Below, one piece after another: positions 37,111 to 47,921 of a stretch of 64,000 nt of DNA. The DNA comes from Brachypterus glaber (taxonomy: Eukaryota > Arthropoda > Insecta > Coleoptera > Kateretidae): NCBI GenBank assembly GCA_958510825.1, contig OY294046.1, forward strand, positions 12,809,986 through 12,873,985, read 5' to 3'. The stretch's first letter is position 1; the number at the start of each line of letters is the position of its first letter. The position numbers and the translations under genes were made by a program. The notes under the pieces were generated by a model, which saw nothing but the letters and a program-made list of their open reading frames with translations, searched no databases and was not told the origin of the DNA.

Positions 37111-38208
37111 TACATCACACGTCCCCCCAAGTAGAAATACGTTTAAAAAAAATAGCAAATTAGGCGATGATAAATTATTTGAGCAAAGGGTCTGTACAAT
37201 TCAAACCCTCTGAGAACGAAATCCTAATGAGCGCCAGTTCGTAAATAGTGGTAAAAGCTCTTCCGCAGACTGCATGCTAAACGACAGTAACAAACTGCGA
37301 ATTCTTTTGCACAATTCTAATAATGTTTTTGTTGCTGATTTCGATTCTATTTAGATCAAATCTGTATCTTTTTTCCGTTTTTTAGAAGTACCCTGCCGAA
37401 AATTCGAAAAAATTAAAAAATGTCATTTTAGGTGGACAATAAATAAATTATGGAAGCGCCTACATAGGTTTTCTATAGCTTGAATTGAAGCTATATATTT
37501 GCGCTATAAAACCGTATTAAAAAGTATCTAGATGTTATTTCCTGTGTCCAACGGAAGACTAGTTTTTAAGACATATGTAATGACGATTCAGTGTTTCTGT
37601 TTAAGACTATTTTGGGCATTTGGGCAGTATATGTCATGTTTATCAAAATTGACAAACACATAGGCTTGACAAATATAATAAATTTGACGTTAAATTTATA
37701 AAACTGCTTAAAAAAGATAAATTCACCTTCTTTTAAAAAGCATTGCAGAGGCTTCAAAAGCCATTCATTAATTGAACTTTTAAAATGATTTTCAGATATT
37801 TTTCGTAATTATTTTATAGAGCATAGATGTAACTTTAATTTAAACTAGAAATCACTTTTTTAGCTGCTATAATAATTTAAGTATGGGCCTCCAAAAATGA
37901 CATATTATCATTTTTATAAAATTTTGGAACGGTTTTTCTCAAAAATGGGAACAGATAGAGATTTTATCTAAAAAAAAAAACAGCAATAAAAACACTATTA
38001 GAATTGTGCAAAAGAATTTTCAGTTTGTTACTGTTGTTTAGCATGCAGTCTGCGGAAGAACTTTTACCACTATTTAAGAACTAGTGCTCATTAGGATTTC
38101 GTTATCAGAGGTTTCGAAGTTTACAGACCCTTTGCTCGCATGATTTATCATCACCTAAGTTTTTGCTATTTTTTTAAACCTATTTCCATTTGGAGGGACT
38201 TGTGACAT
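37111..38208. mobile_element. 1.1-kb foldback
   Basis: The left arm 37111-37390 and right arm 37935-38208 are inverted copies (gcaaagggtctgtacaat, acgaaatcctaatgagcgcc, ttccgcagactgcatgctaa, aatagtggtaaaagctcttc). The loop is about 550 bp without a supportable gene. The left end carries gtcccccc and the right end ggagggac. Confidence 0.75.
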
Positions 38209-38273
38209 ATAGAATGACTTTTCCTAGACTATTTTCAGTAGAAACTTTTTCACAAAATGTAAACATTCGAAAC

Positions 38274-38390
38274 CCATTTAGGAGTTTCTACAAATTTAAT
38301 GCGGAATATTGCATTGGGAATGCCAATTTGATATAAATTATTTAAAATAAGCAGAAGGCCTTGCATAAAGTTTTGGGACAAGTTGCCAAT
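38274..38390 (+). repeat. 117-bp direct repeat, left copy
   Basis: ccatttaggag ... gcggaatattgcattg ... aagcagaaggccttgcataa ... gttgccaat ends exactly where repeat E copy b starts. The matching copy lies at 40990-41106 on the other side. About six differences. Confidence 0.85.
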
Positions 38391-40976
38391 GGACAGCAGT
38401 CCAATACGTTAAGCAACATAAATTTAGGTCTTCAATACCAACCCAAAAAAAAAATCCCTGATAATATTATATTTGGATTTTATCACAGTGCAACAAAAAA
38501 TGTGCATTATATGTAAAATTATTAAAGAATACATAAAACGGCCGTGTGAACCTGGCCATGAAGATGGGGCACTTACGAAATAAGGGTCCTTTCCTAAAAG
38601 GGGACCCCCTAGAAAGGTTAGTGCCCCAATTGGTTTCGTTAGTGCCCCTTTGGTTCTCGACTTATAAGGTTGGGGAAAAAAACACCTGTTCTTCACAAAA
38701 GAGAAATAACGATTTTTTCGATTTTTTTGTTTATCACTCGAAAGCATTTCGTTAGTGCCTGTTAGTGCCCAAGATTTTTTTTCTCCATCCTCAAAGGTTA
38801 ACTCTCAGGGTCACCTCCAAGTTGATAATTTTAAACCGTCACACTAACAAAAGTAAAAGAAATATATTTGTTTTTTTCGCACATATGAGCTCTCTAGCGT
38901 TGGTAGAGGTTAGTGCCCAATCAAACTATCCTCAGCCTTTATTATGAGGCTCACCTCAGGGCTCCGAAAAAGTGCAAAAAAAAAGTATATATTATTAAAG
39001 CATATACGCGTTCTTTATCGTTAGTGGACGTTAGTGCCCTCAAAAAAATGACTTAATGTCCAAAGACGACGACTCCAGAGGCTTTTAACTTTTCCAGATT
39101 TTAAGACCATACCATAGACTATAATACTATATAACTTAAGCTGGGAAAATTATTCTAACCAAACTTTTGATATCTTTCAATCTTTGACATGAATTAAAAA
39201 ACTTGAGTTGTTTAGTATTAAAAAATTTATTGCCGATTTTTTAAGAAGTGCCATCTAGCAGTAGTTTCGAATCGTCAAAAAACATCCTGGACAAAAAATT
39301 CTTGGATACAAATATTTTAGATGGAAATAAATAAATAAATAAAAATAAATAAATAAATGTGTTTCATGAAAAAAACAAGAAACTTTGAAAGAGTCCGTCC
39401 AATGTCACGATTTTTCTTAACACGATAATTCAAGAACGATTAATCCGATCGACTTTTCTCTTAATTTTCAGGAAAAATCAGATTTCACTAGGGAAAGATC
39501 CCTATTGTTTTTAAAAGTGATCCCTTCAAAAACAAAAAAGTTATGGGGGGTTAAACTGTAATAAAATCGAAAAAAGCTAAAAGAAAATTCCTATTAACGT
39601 ATCTTTTTAAGGAAAAATTAATTTTATTGTAAGGATTATTTGCAGATAGGAAAACTTTTCTTAGCCGGGCAGCATAGGTATAGTAGCCATAGTTCCTTTC
39701 CATACTCGTTTCAGTATTAGACCATCTTCAAAGAAAACCTAACACTAATCTAATCTAACTTTCTATGGTAAGTCCCTATAATTTCCCGAACAGACCAATC
39801 TTACGACTGACCGACCGATTTTTTTTTGCTCAAAATTGATTTATATATAAAACGTCATAAAAATACCCGAAACAAATTTTAAAACTTTTGCACGAATGCA
39901 AGGCTTTCCCAAAGTTTTGAATATTTTAAAAATGGGAAAGCAAAATTAATAATTTGATACTAAGGAACTCAAGTTTTATGTCAAAAATTGAATGATGATC
40001 AAAAGTTTGGTTAGAATAATTTTCCCGGCTTAAGTTATATAGTGTTATACTGTATAGGTATTGTCTTAAAATCTGGGAAAGTTAAAAGCCTCTGGAGTCG
40101 TCGTCTTTGGACGTTATGTCATTTTTTTGAGGGCACTAACGTCTACTAACGACAAAGAACTCGTATATGCTTTAATCGAGGCTTTAATAATATAAACTTT
40201 TTTTGTTCACTTTTTCGGAGCCCTGAGGTGAGCCTCATAATAAAGTCTGAGGAGAGTTTGATTGGGCACTAACCTCTACCAACGCTAGAGAGCTCCTATG
40301 TGCGAAAAAAACAAATATAATTCTTTTAGTTTTGTTAGTGTGACGGTTTAAAATTATCAACTTGGAGGTGACCCTGAGAGTTAACCTTTGGGGATGGAGA
40401 AAAAAATTCTGGGCACTAACAGGCACTAACGAAATGCTTTCGAGTGATAAACAAAAAAAATCGAAAAAATCGTTATTTTTCTTTTGTGAAGAACAGGTGT
40501 TTTTTTCCCCAACCTTATGAGTCGAGAACCAAAGGGGCACTAACGAAACCAATTGGGGCACTAACCTTTCTAGGGGGGTCCCCTTTTATGAAAGGACCCT
40601 TACTTCGTAAGTGCCCCATCTTCATAGCCAGGTTCACACGGCCACATAAAACAGCTTATTAAACACAAAAACAAGTACAAAATATTTACACACAACGGGG
40701 TTATTATTATAATCACTGTCAAATTAAGGAGTAGGTAATAATAATAAGTTTCCTAGGGAACAACTTTAGATCTACTGTACACATAGCTGTATAAAAATAA
40801 AATAAATTTTTTTTACTTAAAAAAAACAAATATCTTACCTTAATGTAATTTAAAATATAATCTAAAATGTTATTTTAACCTAAAATATGCATAATTTTAT
40901 TTTAAAACAATAATAATTATACTTTTATCTCTTTCTGTAGAACTTCTCTCTTTATCTAATCTAAATAGACGGCAGT
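38389..40976 (-). repeat. Dispersed repeat E, copy b, split by a 2.1-kb insertion
   Basis: The first part 38389-38539 and second part 40644-40976 together match copy c (47922-48388) continuously. It ends at ctaatctaaatagacggcag. The insertion at 38540-40643 has a perfect 9-bp duplication, so the order of events is clear. The minus frame seen in copies a and c is broken here by the insertion. Confidence 0.8.
38540..40643. mobile_element. Long-TIR foldback transposon, 9-bp target duplication
   Basis: A 2104-bp element beginning GGCCGTGTGAACCTGGC and ending in its mirror image. ACATAAAAC is duplicated at 38531-38539 and 40644-40652, and copy c of the host repeat shows the empty site. Arms of about 690 bp pair closely (38540-39225, 39945-40643), with a loop of about 720 bp that contains an inverted copy of the 13621-type repeat (39395-39640). 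Each arm carries repeated GTTAGTGCCC words. Mirrored open frames of 60-108 residues in both arms are TIR translations. Nine-bp duplications with long TIRs are typical of MULE and Foldback-type elements; no transposase is present. Confidence 0.9.
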
Positions 40977-40989
40977 CTATTGTGAAAAT

Positions 40990-41106
40990 CCATTTAGGAG
41001 TTACCACAAATTGAATGCGGAATATTGCATTGAGAATGCCAATTTGATATAAATTATTTAAAATAAGCAGAAGGCCTTGCATAAAGTTTTGGGACACGTT
41101 GCCAAT
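40990..41106 (+). repeat. 117-bp direct repeat, right copy
   Basis: Matches 38274-38390 over its full length. It starts 13 bp after the end of repeat E copy b. It is either an exceptionally long target duplication or a terminal direct repeat of a larger element. Confidence 0.85.
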
Positions 41107-41664
41107 TGAAATGTTGTGACCAAAATAACCAAATATAAGTTAGTTAGTTTATAGTGTATCGAAATTTTTTTGATAAAGAGTATTTCCACATTTTGAGAAT
41201 AACTAACTAACAGGAAAAGTCGTGGAACTTTATACAAGTGATAATAGAGCTCCTATTTACAAAAGTTTCATATGGACTTGGGTCAAATATATTCTCCCAA
41301 AAACAGACCCGGATCTAAGGGTGGGACAATAGGGCAATTGCCCTCCTGTCACTATAGTGCCGCTATTTTATGAAGGATAATTAATAAAATGGTAGAAATC
41401 AGCTGGTTTTATCAAAATTTTGAAAGTAGGAACTTTGGGATGAAATGTTCATGTGCATAAGTATACCTAAAGATAAGCATGGAGATGTACATGAAATTAC
41501 ATGTGATATGTAGTTTTTATATCCACATATGTGTACATACATATAATAATTGAATTTAAAATTATAAATGCGTACAATTTGTTATTGTAAATCTAACAAC
41601 TGCACTCGTTTGTAAATACCGAACTCGTTTACTTGTTTGTTGTTGTGTATTCTATGCAATATAT
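41107..41664. other. Intergenic interval with a short hairpin
   Basis: gttagttagtttata (41138) and aataactaactaac (about 41198) can pair. No gene or repeat otherwise. Confidence 0.4.
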
Positions 41665-42167
41665 AGGTTGATCAGTAACTGCCATGCCAAAACTTAAGAG
41701 ATTCTACACCCAAAAATATGAAAAAAGTTTCTATAAAGGTTGTTCCGGAAATGGGCCATAAGGGAGCTAAAGCCCTTCGAAGATGACATTATAAATGGGG
41801 AACAAAAAAAGCATCAATATAATTTTAATGCTGCAGTGTGATTGTTCATTTAAAACTAAGCAAAAAAGTATTCTTCACCAAAACACCTAAATTTAAAATT
41901 AAAGGAGTAAGAGCCTTTTAAAAAGTAACGTTTTTGGTGGCACAAAATGTTACTTCCTCTTAATTGCATTTTTTTGAGAACAGTTGCTCCTCAGTGTTAC
42001 ACTATATGACATTATGTATTTTTACTCAAGGAATCCATATTTTTTATAAAAATCCAAAAAAAATACACATAAAAAAGTTTGGCGCAAAAATGTGTTAAGG
42101 CCGATACATTTTTCCGTCTAGGGACGCCTTTGAATAAATTTTGGCATTCCAGTTATTGATCACCCTG
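41665..42167. mobile_element. 503-bp TIR element, TA target
   Basis: The left end taggttgatcagtaactgcc and right end ggcattccagttattgatca...ccctg are inverted copies over about 28 bp, with TA on both outer sides. The interior lacks an ORF. Words such as tgttccggaaatgggccata, gggagctaaagccc and cttcgaagatg recur, diverged, near 34550 and 3090. A Tc1/mariner-like non-autonomous element is the best guess. Confidence 0.65.
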
Positions 42168-42737
42168 TAGAGTGGTTGGAGCATATATTCTATAACCTAA
42201 CTGTAAAATAATTTAGTGTCTGAATAATAAATAGCATTTTTTAAGCTATTTAATAGGAAAATGGAAAACATGGAAAATTGTACTTTCAACAAGCTCGTAG
42301 AAAACTAGACTTGTAATATGTATTTTTTACATATTATCATAAAAGATTTATCGATTCTTGTGTGATTTATTAAGCGTACTTTGAAAAAATAACTCTGTAA
42401 CGAAGGTACTAAACCTATTTTTAAATTGCTAAGATTTATCTGAAAACATTCGTCAGATGTCTGGCTTAACAAAAACGACGAAAAAAGCTTTTCTTTACAG
42501 CCCAGGAAATTAAGATTTATTTTTGGCTAAAATATGCATGAGGGTTTTTTATACATAATATTGTTATGAAAGAAAATTGTTTGTGGAATGGAAAAATTAA
42601 AAGTAAGTCAGGTGTTGTTCTAGATTCTATAAAGCACTGCAGTCTCTCTACCCCTCTTCAGATTTGTTTCTTTTCTGTGCTTTTTCTATATTAATATGCA
42701 TTACTAAAATTAAGATTAATTTTCATTCTATAAAAAA
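42168..42737. other. AT-rich interval, no gene seen
   Basis: No structure or coding signal found. Confidence 0.5.
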
Positions 42738-43430
42738 CTTTGGTGATTTATTTAATTTTACATCGGATATAAAATGGCGTATTTAATTTTTTTAATTTAT
42801 TTTCCGGTTTCGCCGGAAGTGGTATTAATATGTTTTTTTTTTTTTAATGGAACACCCTGTATATTTTTGCCTATTTCGATTCAAAAATCTATTCTGAGAA
42901 CAAGCATGTATCACTTGTCAATTATAATTGACAGGTCATGTAATTTTTCATTTAAATTTTCATTTTATATCTTTATTGTTTTAATCCAAGTTCTTCCAAC
43001 TAAACTATTCATGTGTGGTATCAAAATGTTTGCAAGAAAATTCTCTCTCATTTAAACCTGTTGCGACACCCTCTTTCCATTTGAAAAAAAATACCTATGG
43101 ACCAAATTATTTTTAGGAGCGCAGAAATTTGGGAAAAGAATCAAAATAGTATTTTTCTTAAGGTACTAGATCAAAATTAAGCGAATAAGCCAATTCAAGG
43201 CACTTTAGATTTAAAATTTAAATTTAAATAAAAAATTACATATCCTGTCAATAATTGACAAGTGGCACATGTTTGTTCTCAGAATGGATTTATGGATGAA
43301 TATGTAAAAATATACATGGTGTTCCGTTAAAAAAATATATTTATGTCACTTCCGGCGAAACCGGAGGTGAAAGAAAAAAAAATAAATCTGCCATTTTATA
43401 GCTAATGTAAAATTATAAAAATCACTAAAG
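42738..43430. mobile_element. Foldback family H, complete copy
   Basis: ctttggtgattt ... tataaaatggcg ... tttccggtttcgccggaagt ... ggaacaccctgtatattttt on the left mirrors the right (43205-43430; cacttccggcgaaaccggag, ccattttatag, aaatcactaaag). ttgtcaattataattgacagg sits inside the left arm. A partial second copy is at 53947-54366. No transposase frame; the 93-residue frame at 42774 is a shadow. Confidence 0.75.
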
Positions 43431-43705
43431 TTTCGTTTTTATCAAATGAAAGTTTTTTTTATTAATTACACAGAGAAAAGGGTCTAACAGCATTTGTCAT
43501 AAAACAAAGTATCTGGGTGGCACATAAGCATTTTTTAAAACCAATTCTATAGTCATCCACGCGGTAGAAAAACTGCGACTCAAGTAGGAGGTATCACCGA
43601 ACGGACAGCGTGCTCTATTCTTTACGTCTAAGCGTGCATGCCTGCAAGTGAGACTCACTCACATTCCACACATACTTATAATAGGCACACATCCGTGAGG
43701 CGAAC
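43431..43705. other. Short interval, nothing recognised
   Basis: Slightly more GC-rich than its surroundings (cacgcggtag, cgaacggacagcgtgctc), but no ORF, pol III box pair or repeat was found. Confidence 0.4.
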
Positions 43706-44831
43706 AATATACTTTCTGGCATTTACTCTAATAGTATATTATCCCTTAAACGGTTTTTGTACCCTAAAAGTTACATACCAGAGACTACAACAACAAGGTT
43801 TATCTCTGTACATACTTAATATTTGAAAATTCTTATATTTTAAGACTTCTGTGTGTATGTATAGGGTAAAACCCCCAATTATTGTCACTTTAAAAAAATT
43901 TCCACATACATTTCATTATAACTTATTAAATATTTCATTTTATCAAGAATAAAATATTTTACATCATTTAGTAGTTATTCTATTTTATATATTATATAAA
44001 ATTTAAACTGAGATCTCAATAATATTAAAGATTTTTTTTAATTAATTCCAATAATACACAATTTCGTATTATTGGCACCTTTTTGCTAATGATTGGCATC
44101 CAAAATTTCCTATTATTGGCACCTAATTTTTGCTTTAAAGCAACGGAAAAAAATTAATTAGTAGGTACCTACTTTTTGTTGAATAATAAACATTTTAGTA
44201 TCAAAATAAAATATTTAAATTGGAATATTGCAGTTTTATACATATTAACTAAAGGCTACAAAATTCTAAATATCTTTATATTAAAGTTAAAATATTAGTT
44301 ACCTATTACTAATTTGTATCTATAAAATAATACCTAGTTACCTAGATACACTTCTCTAAAAGAATTATTAGGTTTTTAGACTAATTTTGATGTGCAAGTT
44401 TTGCATACAATAAACCTCCTGTGCCAATAATAGGAGTTTAATATCATTCGGACACCTATTATGGGCACTGTGATAAAAAAATAAAATTCTAAAGAAAAAT
44501 TAAGTTTATAGACAAAATTAAGCTCTAAATGTATATATGTAAATATGTATTGAGGAAAAACTGTAAGTTTTTCATTAAACGCTGTGTAAAACGCATTTAT
44601 TTGAAATAGGTTTTTAGCTAAAACTGTATCTTTTGTATAAAAGCCCACCCGCTTTAAAATACGGTTTTGGTTTTGTCTTATATCCACCCTAATACACCAC
44701 GGAAGCATATCTATTTTCTACCTTGCCTCAGAGTATAAGGCTCATACCAATTTTTACCAACCGAGAACTTTTTATAGGGACAGAAATTTTTAATTTTCAA
44801 CAAAATTAGAAAAATATTATAATAGTCACAG
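43706..44831 (+). repeat. 1.1-kb tandem duplication, unit 1
   Basis: It starts aatatactttctggcattta and repeats from 44832. Within each unit lies an inverted-repeat element with aaacccccaattattgNcac near 43866 and a mirrored gtgccaataataggagttt near 44421. The word tattattggcacc recurs several times inside. The 110-residue minus frame (44376-44708) has no recognisable domain and is not kept open in unit 2. Confidence 0.8.
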
Positions 44832-45806
44832 AATATACTTTTTGGCATTTACTCTAATAGTATATTATCCCTTAAACGGCTTTGTATCCTGGAAGTTACA
44901 TACTTAATATTTGAAAATTCTTATATTTGTGTGTGTATACTGAGATATATAGGGAAAAACCCCCAATTATTGGCACTTTAAATATTTCATTTTATCAAGA
45001 ATAAAATATTTTACATCATCTAGTAGTTATTCTATTTTATATATTATATAAAATTTAAACTGAGATCTTAATAATATTAAAGAATTTTTTTAATTCATTC
45101 CAAGAATACACAATTTCGTATTATTGGCACCTTTTTGCTAATAATTGGCATTCAAATTTACCTATTATTGGCACCTAATTTTTGCTTTAAAGCAACGGAA
45201 AAAATTACTTTTTGTTGAATAATAAACATTTTAGTATCAAAATAAAATATTTAAATTGGAATATTGCAGTTTTATACATATTAACTAAAGGCTACAAAAT
45301 TCTAAATATTTTTATATTAAAGTTAAAATATTAGTTACCTAATACTAATTAGTATCCATAAAATAATACGCAGTTACCTACCTAGATATACTTATCTAAA
45401 AGAATTATTAGGTTTTTAGACTAATTTTGATGCGCAAGTTTTGCATACAATAAACCGGTGCCAATAATAGGGGTTTAATATAATTCGGACACCTATTATA
45501 GGCACTGTGATAAAAAATTAAATTCTAAAGAAAAATTAAGTTTATAGACAAAATTAAGTGCGAAATGTATATACGTAAATATGCATTAAGGAAAAATTTT
45601 AAGTTTTTCATTAAACGCTGTTTAGAACGCATTTATTTGAAATAGGTTTTTAGCTAAAACTGTATCTTTTGTATAGTAGCCCACCCGCTTTAAAATACGG
45701 TTTTGGTTTTATCTGTTTTCTACCTTGCCTCAGAGTATAAGGCTCATACTAATTTTTACCAACCGAGAACTTTTTATAAGGACAGAAATTTTTAATTTTC
45801 AACAAA

Positions 45807-47103
45807 TAGGCGCGAAGCCGCGGGACTGATCCTCCTGGACATCGCAAAAGCCTTCGATAAGGTTTGGCACAAAGGTCTTGTAGCCAAACTCCACTTTCTC
45901 GGCCTCCCCCCAGGCATCACCAAACTCATAGCCTCCTTCCTCAAAGGCAGAGATTTTCAGATAAAAATAGGTGACTGTAAGTCCAACACCCGCCGCATCA
46001 GAGCTGGCGTTCCACAAGGTTCCCCACTATCCCCCCTTCTGTACAACCTCTTTACGGCAGATATTCCAAAAACACAGGGCACTGAACTAGCCCTGTTCGC
46101 CGATGACACAGGCATCCTAGCAAAAGCCAGAAACCCCCAGCGAATCCATATCGCCCTCCAGCGCCAAATGGATGCCCTAATCAAATGGTTCTCCAAATGG
46201 AAAATCAAAGTAAACGCCAATAAAACCAAAGGCATCCTAATCTCTAGGATTAGAAGAGGCCCACCCCAACCCATTCAGATAAATGGCCAACCCATTAACT
46301 GGGAAAACCATGCCAAATACCTCGGCATTACAATCTCCAAAAACTTGACGTGGGATCAGCACGTCAAAAACACCCTCCAAATAGCAAATTGCCGCCTCTC
46401 CAAACTCTACCCCTTAATAGGCAGAAAGAGTCCCCTATCCATTAAAAACAAACTTCTTCTCTACAACCAAACCCTAAAGCCGGTACTTCTTTACGGAGCC
46501 CCAGCCTGGAATAAAATCACCCTTAACAAAGCGCTCTCAGCAAAACTTCAGGCCTTCCAAAACAAGGCACTCAGAATATGCCTCGATGCCCCCTGGTTCA
46601 TGAGGAACAACCAGATACACAGAGATCTCGAAATGCCCCTCCTAAAAACGGAAATCATCCGCTACAGCACGTCTTTTATACAAGACAATTTAGATCACCC
46701 AAACCCCCTCATCTCAAACTTTCTAGATTACGATCATGAAATACACAACACTCACAAAAAGATCAAAAACGTCCTCAACCAGTAATGGTACCCACTAATA
46801 CAGGACAGATGCATTCCCAGCATCAGTGAGATAATCTCACTCCTCCCGCACATCCCTCCTCTCCCTATCACATCCCTCCTCATCCCCCTCCCACCCACTC
46901 CACAGCGCCAAATTATGACAGATGCAACTCGCATCAGTGAGCAGAGACTCACTCCCCCCAAATTATGACAGATGCAACTCGCATCAGTGAGCATAGACTC
47001 ACTGCCCCAACTTTCAATTCAGATTAAATATTTTTTTAGATAAATGAGCCATAGGCTGCGCCTGTCTCTTAAAGACCCAAACAAACTATTGATGATGATG
47101 ATG
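45807..47103 (+). mobile_element. 5'-truncated Jockey-like LINE with target duplication
   Basis: ATTTTCAACAAA is present on both sides (45795-45806 and 47104-47115), so boundaries are exact. It contains the C-terminal part of the reverse transcriptase ORF (45808-46785), a 3' UTR with a 53-bp direct repeat (aaattatgacagatgcaact at about 46911 and 46964), and a gatgatgatgatg tail. The GC-richer base composition and intact frame make it the youngest insertion I see. Clade from RT style and GAT tail; not proven. Confidence 0.85.
45808..46785 (+). CDS. Non-LTR reverse transcriptase, C-terminal 326 residues
   Basis: The frame is open without interruption from the truncation point to the TAA-type stop before 46786; the first ATG (46168) is internal and not the original start. 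Reverse transcriptase motifs in order: LLDIAKAFDKVWH (motif A aspartates, residues about 9-21), AGVPQGSPLSPLLYNLF (motif B, about 70-86), LALFADDTGIL (catalytic FADD, about 97-107), then KYLGITISKNLTW and LYNQTLKPVLLYGAPAW, typical of the thumb and post-RT region of Jockey-group LINEs. The endonuclease and fingers are missing, so the fragment cannot copy itself. It would be expressed only by read-through. Family assignment is by eye. Confidence 0.9.
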   Translation, partial: RREAAGLILLDIAKAFDKVWHKGLVAKLHFLGLPPGITKLIASFLKGRDFQIKIGDCKSNTRRIRAGVPQGSPLSPLLYNLFTADIPKTQGTELALFADDTGILAKARNPQRIHIALQRQMDALIKWFSKWKIKVNANKTKGILISRIRRGPPQPIQINGQPINWENHAKYLGITISKNLTWDQHVKNTLQIANCRLSKLYPLIGRKSPLSIKNKLLLYNQTLKPVLLYGAPAWNKITLNKALSAKLQAFQNKALRICLDAPWFMRNNQIHRDLEMPLLKTEIIRYSTSFIQDNLDHPNPLISNFLDYDHEIHNTHKKIKNVLNQ

Positions 47104-47130
47104 ATTTTCAACAAAATTATAAAAATATTA

Positions 47131-47211
47131 ATAGAGCCGAAGGACTTCGGTTGATGCAAGAGCTGCTCCCCACTCCAGGTGGAAATAAAACATTTACTAT
47201 TACTACTTTTA
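47131..47211 (+). mobile_element. Very short LINE 3' end (candidate)
   Basis: agccgaaggacttcggttga ... ccccactccaggtggaaata ... aataaaacatttactattactac looks like the last 80 bases of a LINE with AATAAA and a tact-rich tail. It lies exactly between an ataaaaatattaa word and the next element; the same two sequences are adjacent without it at 57690-57710. No coding part remains. Confidence 0.45.
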
Positions 47212-47480
47212 ATTTATTATTCCATCAATCTATTTTCTAATCATCGTACAGAGTGATATTAGTAGACTGACAGTATGTATGAGTAGTTGTCTACATCTAG
47301 CAATAGATGGCGCACAATTATACATCAATCTAATGACTTTATTTCTTTTGCGAATAAAGTCTGTTTTCTTAATCAGCTTACGGAGATGACTCTTAGGACT
47401 GAAGAGGGCCAGCAGCCCAAAACTGTCAGTCTACCAGTATCACTTTCAACGATGATTATAAAATAGATTGGTGTTATAAT
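47212..47480 (+). mobile_element. Hammerhead-bearing repeat J, copy 1
   Basis: Body about 240 bp (gtagttgtctacatctagca, tcttttgcgaataaagtctg) ending with a hammerhead-like fold (47393-47437) and a downstream tail (ctaccagtatcac ... gatgattataaaatagattg). The left end (47212-47280) is an inverted copy of that tail (ttattattccatcaatctat ... agtgatattagtagactgac). Copies 2 and 3 lie at 57376-57575 and 57704-57785, on the opposite strand. No ORF. Probably a retrozyme- or Penelope-type non-autonomous repeat. Confidence 0.7.
47393..47437 (+). ncRNA. Hammerhead ribozyme, degenerate (repeat J copy 1)
   Basis: Order of parts: decayed stem I strand ttagga, core CTGAAGA (47399-47405), stem II GGGC-cagca-GCCC (47406-47418), AAAA where GAAA is expected, stem III ACT-gtc-AGT, cleavage-site C at 47431, then tacca. 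Stem I has two mismatches that copy 2 does not have. The missing G of GAAA predicts little or no activity in this copy. Confidence 0.6.
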
Positions 47481-47921
47481 AAACTTGAACTTCTTATTCT
47501 TATCCTAATTTTCTAACTTCTAGAATTATTGTGTTTAGATTTTTTTTCGGACAGACGAAAAACAAGCAAAAAATGGCAAGAATAAATACATAAATATTAA
47601 ATATTGTTAAAAGATTATTATTAAAATCCAAACATTCATAAGAGCCCAAACGCCATAAAATCGGTAATATACTTTGCCTAGATGCCATAATAACGACTAT
47701 ATTGCAGCTGGAAATTTTTAAATGGAGAGACCTTTTTTACTCCAAAACTTTTTGGCTCCTATATCTTGCAAACTATCAGCCCTATCAAAAAAAAAACACA
47801 TTTTAATGGATATTTAAATAGGGTTATTTCCTGCGTAAATTATGTACTTTTGAATTTTTACTAATAAGAGTTTTTGTGCCTAAATTACTTTTATATGATA
47901 ATTAATAAGAGAGTTTTCGAA
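47481..47921. other. AT-rich interval, no gene seen
   Basis: Nothing recognisable apart from generic AT-rich words. Confidence 0.5.

Larger units (their letters stand above)
44832..47130 (+). repeat. 1.1-kb tandem duplication, unit 2, split by a LINE
   Basis: 44832-45806 and about 47104-47130 together match unit 1, with small deletions (for example after the agttacata word at 44898). The break holds the LINE fragment at 45807-47103 with its 12-bp duplication. The duplication is therefore older than the LINE insertion. Confidence 0.8.

Noticed and set aside
38424..40662. Five open frames of 60-108 residues, similar to each other on opposite strands
   Set aside because: They are translations of the two mirrored arms of the long-TIR element; the shared residues follow from the DNA inversion, not from selection on protein.
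42649..42690. Another hammerhead core (minus-strand ctgaaga near 42655)
   Set aside because: No stem II hairpin and no GAAA follow it.
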